From positions 1-19,102 of the forward strand of contig JBCCGE010000059.1 in NCBI GenBank assembly GCA_039029455.1: DNA of 19,102 nucleotides, written 5' to 3'. Of this stretch, positions 8,250-14,782 are shown in pieces (position 1 is the stretch's first letter; each line of letters starts with the position of its first letter). The position numbers and the translations under genes are program-made. The DNA is from JBCCGE01 sp039029455. GTDB lineage: Bacteria > Pseudomonadota > Gammaproteobacteria > Arenicellales > Poriferihabitantaceae. The notes below the pieces were generated by a model. It did not search any database and had not been told where the DNA came from. It saw only the letters and a list, made by a program, of their open reading frames with translations.

Positions 8250-8297
8250 TTGGTGTTGCCGTTTAGCTAGTCTAATAACCAACAACGGGAGGCATCT

Positions 8298-9872
8298 ATG
8301 TCCAGTGACACCCAGTCCGACTCCACACGGTCAGACTATAAAATGGGAAGTGACAATATCCGGCCGATGGGGCTCGATATTCACAACCCTGTATTCTTGG
8401 TTTCGGCCGGTATCATCGTATTATTCGTGATACTTGCGCTTTCGTTCCAGTCTGCTTCAGCCGAATTTTTTGGCTGGCTGCGCCCATTTCTCACGCGTGA
8501 ATTCGACTGGTTTCTTGTAATCGCTGTCGACATCATGCTCATATTCTGTCTGGCACTGATATTTCTGCCTGTCGGGTCGGTGAAAATTGGTGGCAAGGAC
8601 GCAACGCCGGACTATTCCTACGCCGGATGGATCGCGATGCTATTTGCCGCGGGTATCGGCATAGGACTCCTGTTTTTTGGCGTACTCGAGCCGGTGTACT
8701 ACACCTATGCCGAGGGCGGTGCCGCCACACCACTTGGTATCGATCCGTCTATTGAAGGAAATGAGTACATAGGTATTGTCGGAACCGTTCATCACTGGGG
8801 ACTAGGCGGATGGGCGGTCTATGCTGTCGTGGGCTTAAGTCTCGCGGTGTTCTGCTACAACAAAGGATTACCTCTGACGCTGCGATCCGCGTTCTATCCC
8901 ATTTTGGGAGAAAAGGTATGGCGCTGGCCCGGACACGTTATCGACACGCTGGCCGTGTTCGCCACACTATTTGGACTTACAACCTCACTTGGACTCGGTG
9001 CACGTCAGATCGCCGCAGGAATGTATGACGTTTTCGGGATCGAACCAAGCAACACTGTGGTTGTTCTGCTCATCGTGGGTATCACCATAGTAGCGTTAGG
9101 GTCTGTTTTAGCCGGCATGGATAAAGGGGTTAAGCGACTGTCCGAAATCAATATGGTGATGGCGATCTGTCTGTTCTTTTTTGTTCTGTTTCTGACAGGT
9201 GTAGGTACCGCGCTGGTACGATATTTTGACGTAATGGTCAGATACGTTGTCGAGCTCGCTCCTCTGTCCAATCCCTTTGGGCGAGAAGACACGAGTTACT
9301 TCCACGGCTGGACGACGTTTTATTGGGCGTGGTGGATCGCATGGTCTCCATTTGTGGGTATGTTTATCGCCCGAATTTCTAAAGGTCGAACTGTGCGGGA
9401 GTTTGTGCTTTGCGTACTGATCGCGCCAACTCTGGTATGTGCTTTATGGATGTCCACATTTGGTGGCGCCGCAATTGACATGATCAATAGCGGTGGTGGT
9501 CAGGGCATCACTGCCGTTGTGGTTGATTCGTACAAGCCAGAAATTTCACTGTTCCGGTTCCTCGACCAGCTCCCGCTTTACAGTGTAATCGCGCCGATTT
9601 CCCTTATTTTGATTGTGATCTTTTTTGTCACCTCATCCGACAGCGGCTCTCTGGTTATCGATACCATTACCGCAGGGGGCAAAATGGACGCGCCAAAAGT
9701 TCAGCGCGTTTTCTGGTGCACACTCGAGGGTCTGGTGGCCATCGCGTTGCTGCTCGGAGGAGGGCTCGCTGCGCTACAGGGTGCCGCGGTATCCACAGGC
9801 ATTCCATTTACGCTGGTGGTACTAGCAATGTGTTACACCGTTTACAAGGCACTGCAAACCGAAGAGCGGTAG
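8298..9872 (+). CDS. BCCT family betaine/choline/carnitine-type transporter
   Basis: This 524-residue protein has the 12-helix layout of the BCCT family, which imports zwitterionic quaternary ammonium or sulfonium compounds. The diagnostic stretch is GWTTFYWAWWIAWSPF (337-352), followed by FIARISKGRTVREF. Trp345, Trp346 and Trp349 correspond to the Trp box that binds the trimethylammonium group in BetP. The glycine-rich unwound helix is present as FAAGIGIGLLFFGVLEP (116-132). It has Ile where BetP has the sodium-site Met of its GMGIG motif, so ion coupling is uncertain. The N-terminal tail is about 30 residues and the C-terminal tail only a few residues after the last helix. It therefore lacks the long C-terminal osmosensor of BetP and is more likely a substrate-uptake carrier. 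The start is supported by GGGAGG at 8286-8291. It lies 154 bp after betC, so choline-O-sulfate, choline or a related betaine is a reasonable substrate. Confidence 0.93.
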   Translation: MSSDTQSDSTRSDYKMGSDNIRPMGLDIHNPVFLVSAGIIVLFVILALSFQSASAEFFGWLRPFLTREFDWFLVIAVDIMLIFCLALIFLPVGSVKIGGKDATPDYSYAGWIAMLFAAGIGIGLLFFGVLEPVYYTYAEGGAATPLGIDPSIEGNEYIGIVGTVHHWGLGGWAVYAVVGLSLAVFCYNKGLPLTLRSAFYPILGEKVWRWPGHVIDTLAVFATLFGLTTSLGLGARQIAAGMYDVFGIEPSNTVVVLLIVGITIVALGSVLAGMDKGVKRLSEINMVMAICLFFFVLFLTGVGTALVRYFDVMVRYVVELAPLSNPFGREDTSYFHGWTTFYWAWWIAWSPFVGMFIARISKGRTVREFVLCVLIAPTLVCALWMSTFGGAAIDMINSGGGQGITAVVVDSYKPEISLFRFLDQLPLYSVIAPISLILIVIFFVTSSDSGSLVIDTITAGGKMDAPKVQRVFWCTLEGLVAIALLLGGGLAALQGAAVSTGIPFTLVVLAMCYTVYKALQTEER

Positions 9873-9880
9873 AGCATTAC

Positions 9881-9950
9881 CGGGTCAGGGCGTATAGTCG
9901 CACTCTCAGACTAACCGCTGGAGTGCAACTTGCGGGTTAGCCCTGACCCG
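9881..9950 (+). repeat. Structured intergenic element with nested, competing inverted repeats
   Basis: A perfect 11-bp inverted repeat, CGGGTCAGGGC (9881-9891) and GCCCTGACCCG (9940-9950), encloses two mutually exclusive inner pairings. GCACTC (9900-9905) can pair with GAGTGC (9921-9926), or CTAACC (9911-9916) with GGTTAG (9935-9940). It starts 8 bp after the BCCT stop and ends 26 bp before the PLP-enzyme start. There is no T-tract, so a simple terminator is not favoured. A cis-acting RNA switch, an attenuator or a short palindromic repeat element are all possible. Confidence 0.5.
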
Positions 9951-9976
9951 TATCTATCCACCAAACCCGCCGATCC

Positions 9977-11161
9977 ATGAATACTTCTTTTGATCTCCAC
10001 CGTGCCCGATCGGAAACACGGGCATGCGACTCTATTATCCATTTCAACAATGCCGGCTCATCGCTGATGCCAGCACCAGTCAGTGACTATCTGGTGGACT
10101 TTCTGCGTATGGAGGAAACAATCGGTGGTTATGAATCAGTCGAACGTGAATCAGCTGCATTGGAAAACTTTTATTCTGCCACCAGTCGACTGATTAACTG
10201 TAAGCCGGACGAGGTGGCGTACGCGGAAAATGCCACCCGGGCCTGGGATATGGCATTTTACGGACTCTCTTTTCAGCCAGGCGATCGAATACTGACCACC
10301 GTGTCGGAATACGGTAGCAATGTAATCGCTTACAACCACCAGGCTCAGCGTACAGGTGTCGAAATCGTATTTGTTCCTGACGACGACCACGGTCAGATCG
10401 ATATCGATGCGCTAAAGTCGCTTATTGATGATCGCGTTAAGCTGATATCGATCAGTCAGATTCCAACCGGTGGGGGGCTGGTGAATCCGGCAGCAGAGGT
10501 CGGAAAGGTCGCGAACGACGCCGGCATTTTGTATCTGCTGGATGCGTGTCAGGGTGTTGGCCATCTTCCCGTTGATGTGGAAGCGATTGGTTGCGACATG
10601 TTGAGCGCCACGGGGCGTAAATTTCTTCGTGGGCCCAGAGCAACCGGTTTTCTCTACGTTCGGGAATCGGTTATGGACCGGGTCACGCCGCCATTGCTGG
10701 ATCAGCACGCGGCCGATCTAATTTCACCAACAGAATACAGAATAGCGGCAGGTGCACAACGCTATGAAAACTGGGAGCAGTTTTTCGCTGGCAAGGCTGC
10801 GCTGGGTGTCGCAATAGATTATGCGATCGCCTGGGGACTGGACAGTATTCGCGACCGGATTTTCAACCTTGCCGATTCACTTAGAAACAAACTCAGCAAA
10901 GTGGACGGCGTCGAGTTAACCGACCTTGGCGAGAAAAAATGTGGAATTGTGACCTTTCGAACTCGACAGCAAACTGCCGCAGCGATCAAATCGGAAATGA
11001 AGCGACGCAGGATCAATGTATCCGTATCAGACGGATCCGGCAGCCTGGTATCGTTTCAGCCCAGAGGCATAGAAAGTGTTGTCCGTGCGTCCGTTCACTA
11101 TTTCAACACAGAAGATGAGATCAATACATTTATCGACGCACTGAATGAAGTAATCAGCTAA
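9977..11161 (+). CDS. Class V aminotransferase-fold PLP-dependent enzyme
   Basis: This 394-residue protein has the class V aminotransferase (NifS/isopenicillin-epimerase type) fold. The PLP lysine is Lys215 in SATGRKFLRGPRATGFLYV. The ring-nitrogen aspartate is Asp189 with Gln192 in LLDACQGVGHLPVDV, the usual pattern. HFNNAGSSLMP (22-32) is the N-terminal substrate-loop motif. Where cysteine desulfurases have a Glu-His motif, this protein has SEYGSNVIAYN (110-120). That is closer to the epimerase / C-S lyase (EgtE-like) branch than to true desulfurases, and no catalytic Cys loop is evident. Family reactions include beta-elimination, C-S cleavage, epimerisation and transamination, so the chemistry here is open. 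No Shine-Dalgarno is clear before the ATG at 9977, and a 70-bp structured element lies just upstream. It converges with the dioxygenase gene, with paired hairpins between the stops. Confidence 0.85.
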   Translation: MNTSFDLHRARSETRACDSIIHFNNAGSSLMPAPVSDYLVDFLRMEETIGGYESVERESAALENFYSATSRLINCKPDEVAYAENATRAWDMAFYGLSFQPGDRILTTVSEYGSNVIAYNHQAQRTGVEIVFVPDDDHGQIDIDALKSLIDDRVKLISISQIPTGGGLVNPAAEVGKVANDAGILYLLDACQGVGHLPVDVEAIGCDMLSATGRKFLRGPRATGFLYVRESVMDRVTPPLLDQHAADLISPTEYRIAAGAQRYENWEQFFAGKAALGVAIDYAIAWGLDSIRDRIFNLADSLRNKLSKVDGVELTDLGEKKCGIVTFRTRQQTAAAIKSEMKRRRINVSVSDGSGSLVSFQPRGIESVVRASVHYFNTEDEINTFIDALNEVIS

Positions 11162-11174
11162 AGAATCTCTGAAC

Positions 11175-11207
11175 AAATTTTGAACTGAGCATTTGAGTTC
11201 AAAATTT
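11175..11207. terminator. Terminator-like hairpin between convergent PLP-enzyme and dioxygenase genes
   Basis: A perfect 12-bp inverted repeat, AAATTTTGAACT (11175-11186) and AGTTCAAAATTT (11196-11207), has a 9-nt loop and starts 14 bp after the PLP-enzyme stop. Being symmetric and A/T-rich at both ends, it could stop transcription from either side, although no long T-tail follows. Confidence 0.6.
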
Positions 11208-11212
11208 CAAGC

Positions 11213-11246
11213 ACACTTCGCAATATAACGACTATTGCAAGCGTGT
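11213..11246. repeat. Second, imperfect hairpin in the convergent intergenic region
   Basis: GCAATA (11220-11225) pairs with TATTGC (11233-11238) around a 7-nt loop, and ACAC (11213-11216) with GTGT (11243-11246) outside it, with unpaired bases between. It sits just after the first hairpin and may reinforce termination of the dioxygenase transcript from the other side. About 85 bp up to the dioxygenase stop show nothing further. Confidence 0.35.
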
Positions 11247-11330
11247 TCTGCCTTTATCCTGAAGTCTTAGATCCCAACCTGTTTCACCCGGACTTATGCA
11301 GAAATTCCCTAAAGTACCGAGACCAAAGCA

Positions 11331-12197
11331 TCAGACGTTTTCTGCCAGCGTTGGTCCCGCACCCCGAACGCGGGTCTGCCGCATATATCTCCGGTACCTG
11401 TCAGCGTCGTAGCCGCAGCCCCTGTGTAAAAGACACCGATTGTCCCATAGCAGTACATCACCCACCTGCCACTGGTGGCGATAGATAGATTCGCCGCGCG
11501 AAGCCTGCTGTAGCAGTTCGTGTAACAACGTCCGTGCTTCCTCTGTTTCGATTCCCTCAATATCTCTGGCGTGGGAGCCGATGTATAAATTCTGTTGACG
11601 GGTTACCGGATTTCGCCTGATCAATCGTTGACGAACGGGATACATATACATTCGTTGTCCTTCATTGACCGCGTCCTCACTGACTTTGGTTCTGGAGTAG
11701 ATATAGTCATGAACTACCACCATCCCTTGCAAACGACTCTGCGTGTCCTGATCAAGTCGATCAAACGCAGATCGCGTGCTGATGAATTCTGTATCCCCAC
11801 CTTCATCGGGGACTTCATAAGCACAAAGAATGGAATACAAACTCGGCACCTCCCGAAAAGAACTGTCCGAGTGCCACATTTCATTTCCTCTTCCGGATCG
11901 CACCCCTCGATTTTGATTGCCAAGCTTGGACCCGTTTTCATCCACATTACCTACGGTACCCAGATAGGCGATTTCACCGCGACCATAGTAAGCCGTGTGC
12001 TCTTCCTCCGGCACACCGAAGTATTCGGTAAAGGCAAGATGAGCATCATCGTTCATGTGTTGTTGTCGAAACAACAATAGCGAGTATTCGTTTGCCCAAA
12101 GATCAATCTGCTTCACTTCCTCTCTCGAAAGTTCGCTTGCCAGATCGACCTCGCGGACTTCTGCGCCAAATTCCGGATGCAGTGGCGATATTTGCAT
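11331..12197 (-). CDS. TauD/TfdA family Fe(II)/2-oxoglutarate-dependent dioxygenase
   Basis: This 288-residue protein is full length for the TauD/TfdA family. Members couple decarboxylation of 2-oxoglutarate to hydroxylation of a substrate carbon, often releasing an aldehyde next to a heteroatom. The iron facial triad is His109 and Asp111 in EMWHSDSSF and His258 in DNRCLLHRG. Arginines near 269-277 (YRRYMRQTRVRG) supply the 2-oxoglutarate carboxylate ligand. The N-terminus, PLHPEFGAEVREVDL, is a typical TauD start, and LLFRQQHMNDDAHLAFTEYFG (41-61) is the conserved helix region. It is cytoplasmic with no signal peptide. It is transcribed divergently from the aldehyde dehydrogenase with 139 bp between starts, suggesting joint control and that the dehydrogenase may consume its aldehyde product. 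Whether the substrate is a sulfonate, aryl ether, amine or betaine cannot be decided from the sequence. Confidence 0.9.
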   Translation of the reverse strand: MQISPLHPEFGAEVREVDLASELSREEVKQIDLWANEYSLLLFRQQHMNDDAHLAFTEYFGVPEEEHTAYYGRGEIAYLGTVGNVDENGSKLGNQNRGVRSGRGNEMWHSDSSFREVPSLYSILCAYEVPDEGGDTEFISTRSAFDRLDQDTQSRLQGMVVVHDYIYSRTKVSEDAVNEGQRMYMYPVRQRLIRRNPVTRQQNLYIGSHARDIEGIETEEARTLLHELLQQASRGESIYRHQWQVGDVLLWDNRCLLHRGCGYDADRYRRYMRQTRVRGAGPTLAENV

Positions 12198-12241
12198 GAG
12201 TTTTTACGTGGCACGGTGATAATTCCACCAAGCTTAACCCG

Positions 12242-12254
12242 GTTTCAGGGAAAC
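12242..12254. promoter_or_regulatory. Dyad GTTTC-AGG-GAAAC in the dioxygenase/dehydrogenase divergent region
   Basis: A 5-bp inverted repeat with a 3-bp centre lies midway between the two divergent starts, about 26 bp upstream of the candidate -35. It contains the T-N11-A spacing used by LysR-type activators, and its position suits such a site. Sequence evidence alone is weak. Confidence 0.3.
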
Positions 12255-12279
12255 TGAATCACTTTTAAACTTATATCGA

Positions 12280-12308
12280 TTGACGAGTACCCTGCTCTCT
12301 TTTAGCGT
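12280..12308 (+). promoter_or_regulatory. Candidate promoter of the aldehyde dehydrogenase operon
   Basis: TTGACG (12280-12285, five of six -35 bases) is followed after 17 bp by TAGCGT (12303-12308), a weak -10 with three of six matches. This places a transcript start about 20 bp before the ATG at 12337. A poor -10 with a good -35 is compatible with activation by the nearby LysR protein. The assignment is by eye only. Confidence 0.3.
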
Positions 12309-12316
12309 GCCGGCAC
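12307..12316. promoter_or_regulatory. Perfect 10-bp palindrome GTGCCGGCAC, candidate operator
   Basis: The palindrome overlaps the end of the candidate -10 and the likely transcription start of the dehydrogenase operon, 20 bp before the ATG. A protein bound there would block initiation. It differs from the palindrome upstream of the LysR gene, so it may be bound by another regulator or be chance. Confidence 0.3.
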
Positions 12317-12336
12317 ACGAATATTGAGCGTATACC

Positions 12337-13788
12337 ATGACCGATACATCACTTCTTTTCATAGCCGGTGAGTGGCAATCAAGCGACGACTCCGTCATCA
12401 ACATCAACCCATCCGACCTTTCCGACATTGTCGGACGTTATTCCCAGGCCAGTCGTGAGCAGTTGGCACAGGCGATGGAAAGCGCACGGAATGCCCAAAA
12501 AATATGGGCGAAAACCGGACTTGAAAAACGGTACGGTGTTTTGATGAACATCGGTCAGGCACTCATCGATAATTGTGAATCGCTGGGCACTTTGCTCGCG
12601 CGAGAAGAGGGGAAAACGCAAGCGGAAGGCAAAGCAGAAGTATATCGGTCAGGTCAGTTCTTTACCTACTATGGGGCAGAGGTTTTGCGACAAACTGGTG
12701 ATGTGGTCGAATCAGTCAGGGACGGCATTGAAGTTGATGTCCGTCGGGAGCCTGTTGGCACGATTGCAATCATCTCACCCTGGAATTTTCCTATGGCAAC
12801 GGCTGTATGGAAAATTGCACCTGCAATTGCCTTTGGAAATGCTGTCATCTGGAAGCCCGCAAATCTGGTTCCCGCCTCAGCAGTCGCGCTGACTCGAATT
12901 GTTGCTGAACAGGATATCCCCGCTGGACTGTTTAATCTGGTGTTGGGGTCCGGTACAACCATCGGTCAGCCGCTGGTCGAAAGTACGGAAATCCAGGCAA
13001 TCAGCTTTACCGGTTCCGTGCCGGTAGGCAGACATATCGCACAGTCGGCTGTTGAAAATTTCACCAGAATCCAGCTTGAAATGGGGTCAAAAAATGCGCT
13101 GGCGGTAATGGATGATGCCGATCTGGATCTGGCAGTGAGCTGTGCGCTGAATGGAGCATTTGGCAGCACCGGTCAAAAATGCACAGCCTCATCCCGACTG
13201 GTCGTGCACAAAGCGGTACACGACGAATTTGTCGACAGACTGGTTTGCGGAGCCGAGGCCATGCGAGTCGGGCACGCGCTCGATCCCAGGACTCAGATCG
13301 GCCCGGTTGTCAGTGACGTTCAGCTTCAACAAAATCTTGTAAACATTGAGCTCGGCAAATCCGAGGGGGCGGAGCTGCTCTGCGGCGGTAAACGTGTGCA
13401 GCGTGAAACCGACGGTTACTTCATGTCCCCTGCTGTATTTTCGGGGACTTCAAACCAGTGGCAAATTAATCGCGACGAATTATTTGCTCCGATCGCCTGT
13501 GTCATCAAAGTGGATTCTTATGACGATGCCCTCGAAACCGTAAATGACACACGCTTTGGCCTGACCGCCGGCATCATGACGAACAGTTTATCCCGGGCCA
13601 GTGATTTCCGTAGCAATGCTCGCACCGGATGTGTCATGATAAATCTTCCCACTGCGGGTACAGATTACCATGTGCCATTTGGTGGCAGAGGTGAGAGCTC
13701 GTATGGGCCTCGTGAACAGGGTCAATACGCGAAAGAGTTTTATACTCACGTTAAAACCGCATACATCAGTCCAGGATCACCCGTTTAG
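12337..13788 (+). CDS. NAD(P)-dependent aldehyde dehydrogenase, 2-oxoglutarate-semialdehyde dehydrogenase-like
   Basis: This 483-residue member of the aldehyde dehydrogenase superfamily oxidises an aldehyde to the carboxylate. The nucleophile is Cys282 in GSTGQKCTASSR, the general base Glu248 in LEMGSKN, the oxyanion Asn150 in SPWNFP, and the cofactor-binding Lys173 in WKPAN. The C-terminal motif YHVPFGGRGESSYGPREQG is typical of the succinate-semialdehyde / 2-oxoglutarate-semialdehyde dehydrogenase branch, which acts on short acidic semialdehydes. That subgroup call is from memory of the motif. It is the first gene of a tight operon: the dipeptidase-like gene starts 2 nt after its stop. It is divergent from the TauD-type dioxygenase, a likely source of its aldehyde. 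The ATG at 12337 has a modest GAG purine stretch upstream. Confidence 0.9.
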   Translation: MTDTSLLFIAGEWQSSDDSVININPSDLSDIVGRYSQASREQLAQAMESARNAQKIWAKTGLEKRYGVLMNIGQALIDNCESLGTLLAREEGKTQAEGKAEVYRSGQFFTYYGAEVLRQTGDVVESVRDGIEVDVRREPVGTIAIISPWNFPMATAVWKIAPAIAFGNAVIWKPANLVPASAVALTRIVAEQDIPAGLFNLVLGSGTTIGQPLVESTEIQAISFTGSVPVGRHIAQSAVENFTRIQLEMGSKNALAVMDDADLDLAVSCALNGAFGSTGQKCTASSRLVVHKAVHDEFVDRLVCGAEAMRVGHALDPRTQIGPVVSDVQLQQNLVNIELGKSEGAELLCGGKRVQRETDGYFMSPAVFSGTSNQWQINRDELFAPIACVIKVDSYDDALETVNDTRFGLTAGIMTNSLSRASDFRSNARTGCVMINLPTAGTDYHVPFGGRGESSYGPREQGQYAKEFYTHVKTAYISPGSPV

Positions 13789-13790
13789 AA

Positions 13791-14780
13791 ATGAAAAAGA
13801 CGCCCTACAGAATTGACGGACTCCAGTACGCTAACTGGTCTGAAAAAATTTTTCAGGAGATGCGGATCGGGCAGATGGACGCGGTTCACGTAACCATTGC
13901 CTATCACGAGAACTTTCGTGAGACCATCGCCAATATTGAAACCTGGAACAGCTACTTTGAACAATTCCCGGATCTTATTATTCACGGCAAAACCGGTGAC
14001 GATGTTCGGCGGGCAAAGGACACTGACCGTACCGCGATTTTTTTCGGCTTCCAAAACCCTTCACCTATCGAAGACGACATCCGTTTGATTGAAATTCTGC
14101 ATGCTCTCGGCGCCCGATTTATGCAGCTTACCTACAACAACCAGTCATTGCTGGCCACGGGGTGCTACGAATCTGAGGACCCCGGGGTAACACGAATGGG
14201 GCGGGAGGTAATCGAAGAAATGAACCGCATCGGACTTGTTGTTGACATGAGTCACTCCGCGGAACGCTCTACACTGGACGCTATTGAAATCAGCAGGCGT
14301 CCGATTGTTGTCAGCCATGCTAACCCGGCATTCTGGGCGCCCGCTTTAAGGAACAAGTCCGAAACTGTTTTGAAAGCACTCGGAAAAACCGGGGGCATGC
14401 TGGGTTTTAGTCTGTATCCACATCACCTGAAAGATAAAAGTGAATGCACGTTGCAAAGCTTCTGTGAAATGATCGCACGCACCGCTGAGATTATGGGGGT
14501 TGAGCATATTGCTCTGGGCTCGGATCTTTGCCAGGATCAGCCGGATTCGGTTGTGGAGTGGATGCGTGTCGGTCGATGGACAAAAAAAATCGACTATGGA
14601 GAGGGCTCGGCAAGCAATGCCGGATTTCCACCTATGCCAGGGTGGTTTGGCGGCAATACCGACTTTGGTAATATTGAAAAAGGGCTGTCAGAGGTCGGCT
14701 TTTCCAGTCAGGATGTCGACAGCATCATGGGTGGGAACTGGCTGCGTTTCTTTGATGAAAACTTTTCTTCACAAACCTGA
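13791..14780 (+). CDS. M19 (membrane dipeptidase) family protein with an altered metal site
   Basis: This 329-residue protein has the fold motifs of the renal-dipeptidase (M19) family, binuclear zinc enzymes that cleave dipeptides and related amides. The C-terminal half of the site is conserved: His155 in VVDMSHSAE, His176 in VVSHANPAFW and Asp245 in LGSDLC. The N-terminal half is not. Canonical Asp-Gly-His-x-Asp reads DGLQY here (9-13), so both metal ligands are replaced by Leu11 and Tyr13. The bridging Glu position appears to be Gln88 in FFGFQNPSP. The protein has no signal peptide, unlike exported dipeptidases. It may bind one metal or have another chemistry. Precedent exists for M19 relatives used as dedicated pathway enzymes, such as PvdM in pyoverdine maturation. 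Gaps of 2 nt on both sides place it firmly in the operon. Confidence 0.85.
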   Translation: MKKTPYRIDGLQYANWSEKIFQEMRIGQMDAVHVTIAYHENFRETIANIETWNSYFEQFPDLIIHGKTGDDVRRAKDTDRTAIFFGFQNPSPIEDDIRLIEILHALGARFMQLTYNNQSLLATGCYESEDPGVTRMGREVIEEMNRIGLVVDMSHSAERSTLDAIEISRRPIVVSHANPAFWAPALRNKSETVLKALGKTGGMLGFSLYPHHLKDKSECTLQSFCEMIARTAEIMGVEHIALGSDLCQDQPDSVVEWMRVGRWTKKIDYGEGSASNAGFPPMPGWFGGNTDFGNIEKGLSEVGFSSQDVDSIMGGNWLRFFDENFSSQT

Positions 14781-14782
14781 AC

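Noticed and set aside
8794..8809. A 16-bp sequence (cactggggactaggcg) repeated near 18974 as a possible mobile or recombination repeat
   Set aside because: Both copies encode the same HWGLG motif in paralogous BCCT carriers, so shared ancestry and constraint explain the identity.
11595..12080. Open plus-strand frame of 161 codons opposite the dioxygenase
   Set aside because: The minus strand encodes a full TauD-type protein with all iron ligands; the opposite frame has no start signal or motif.
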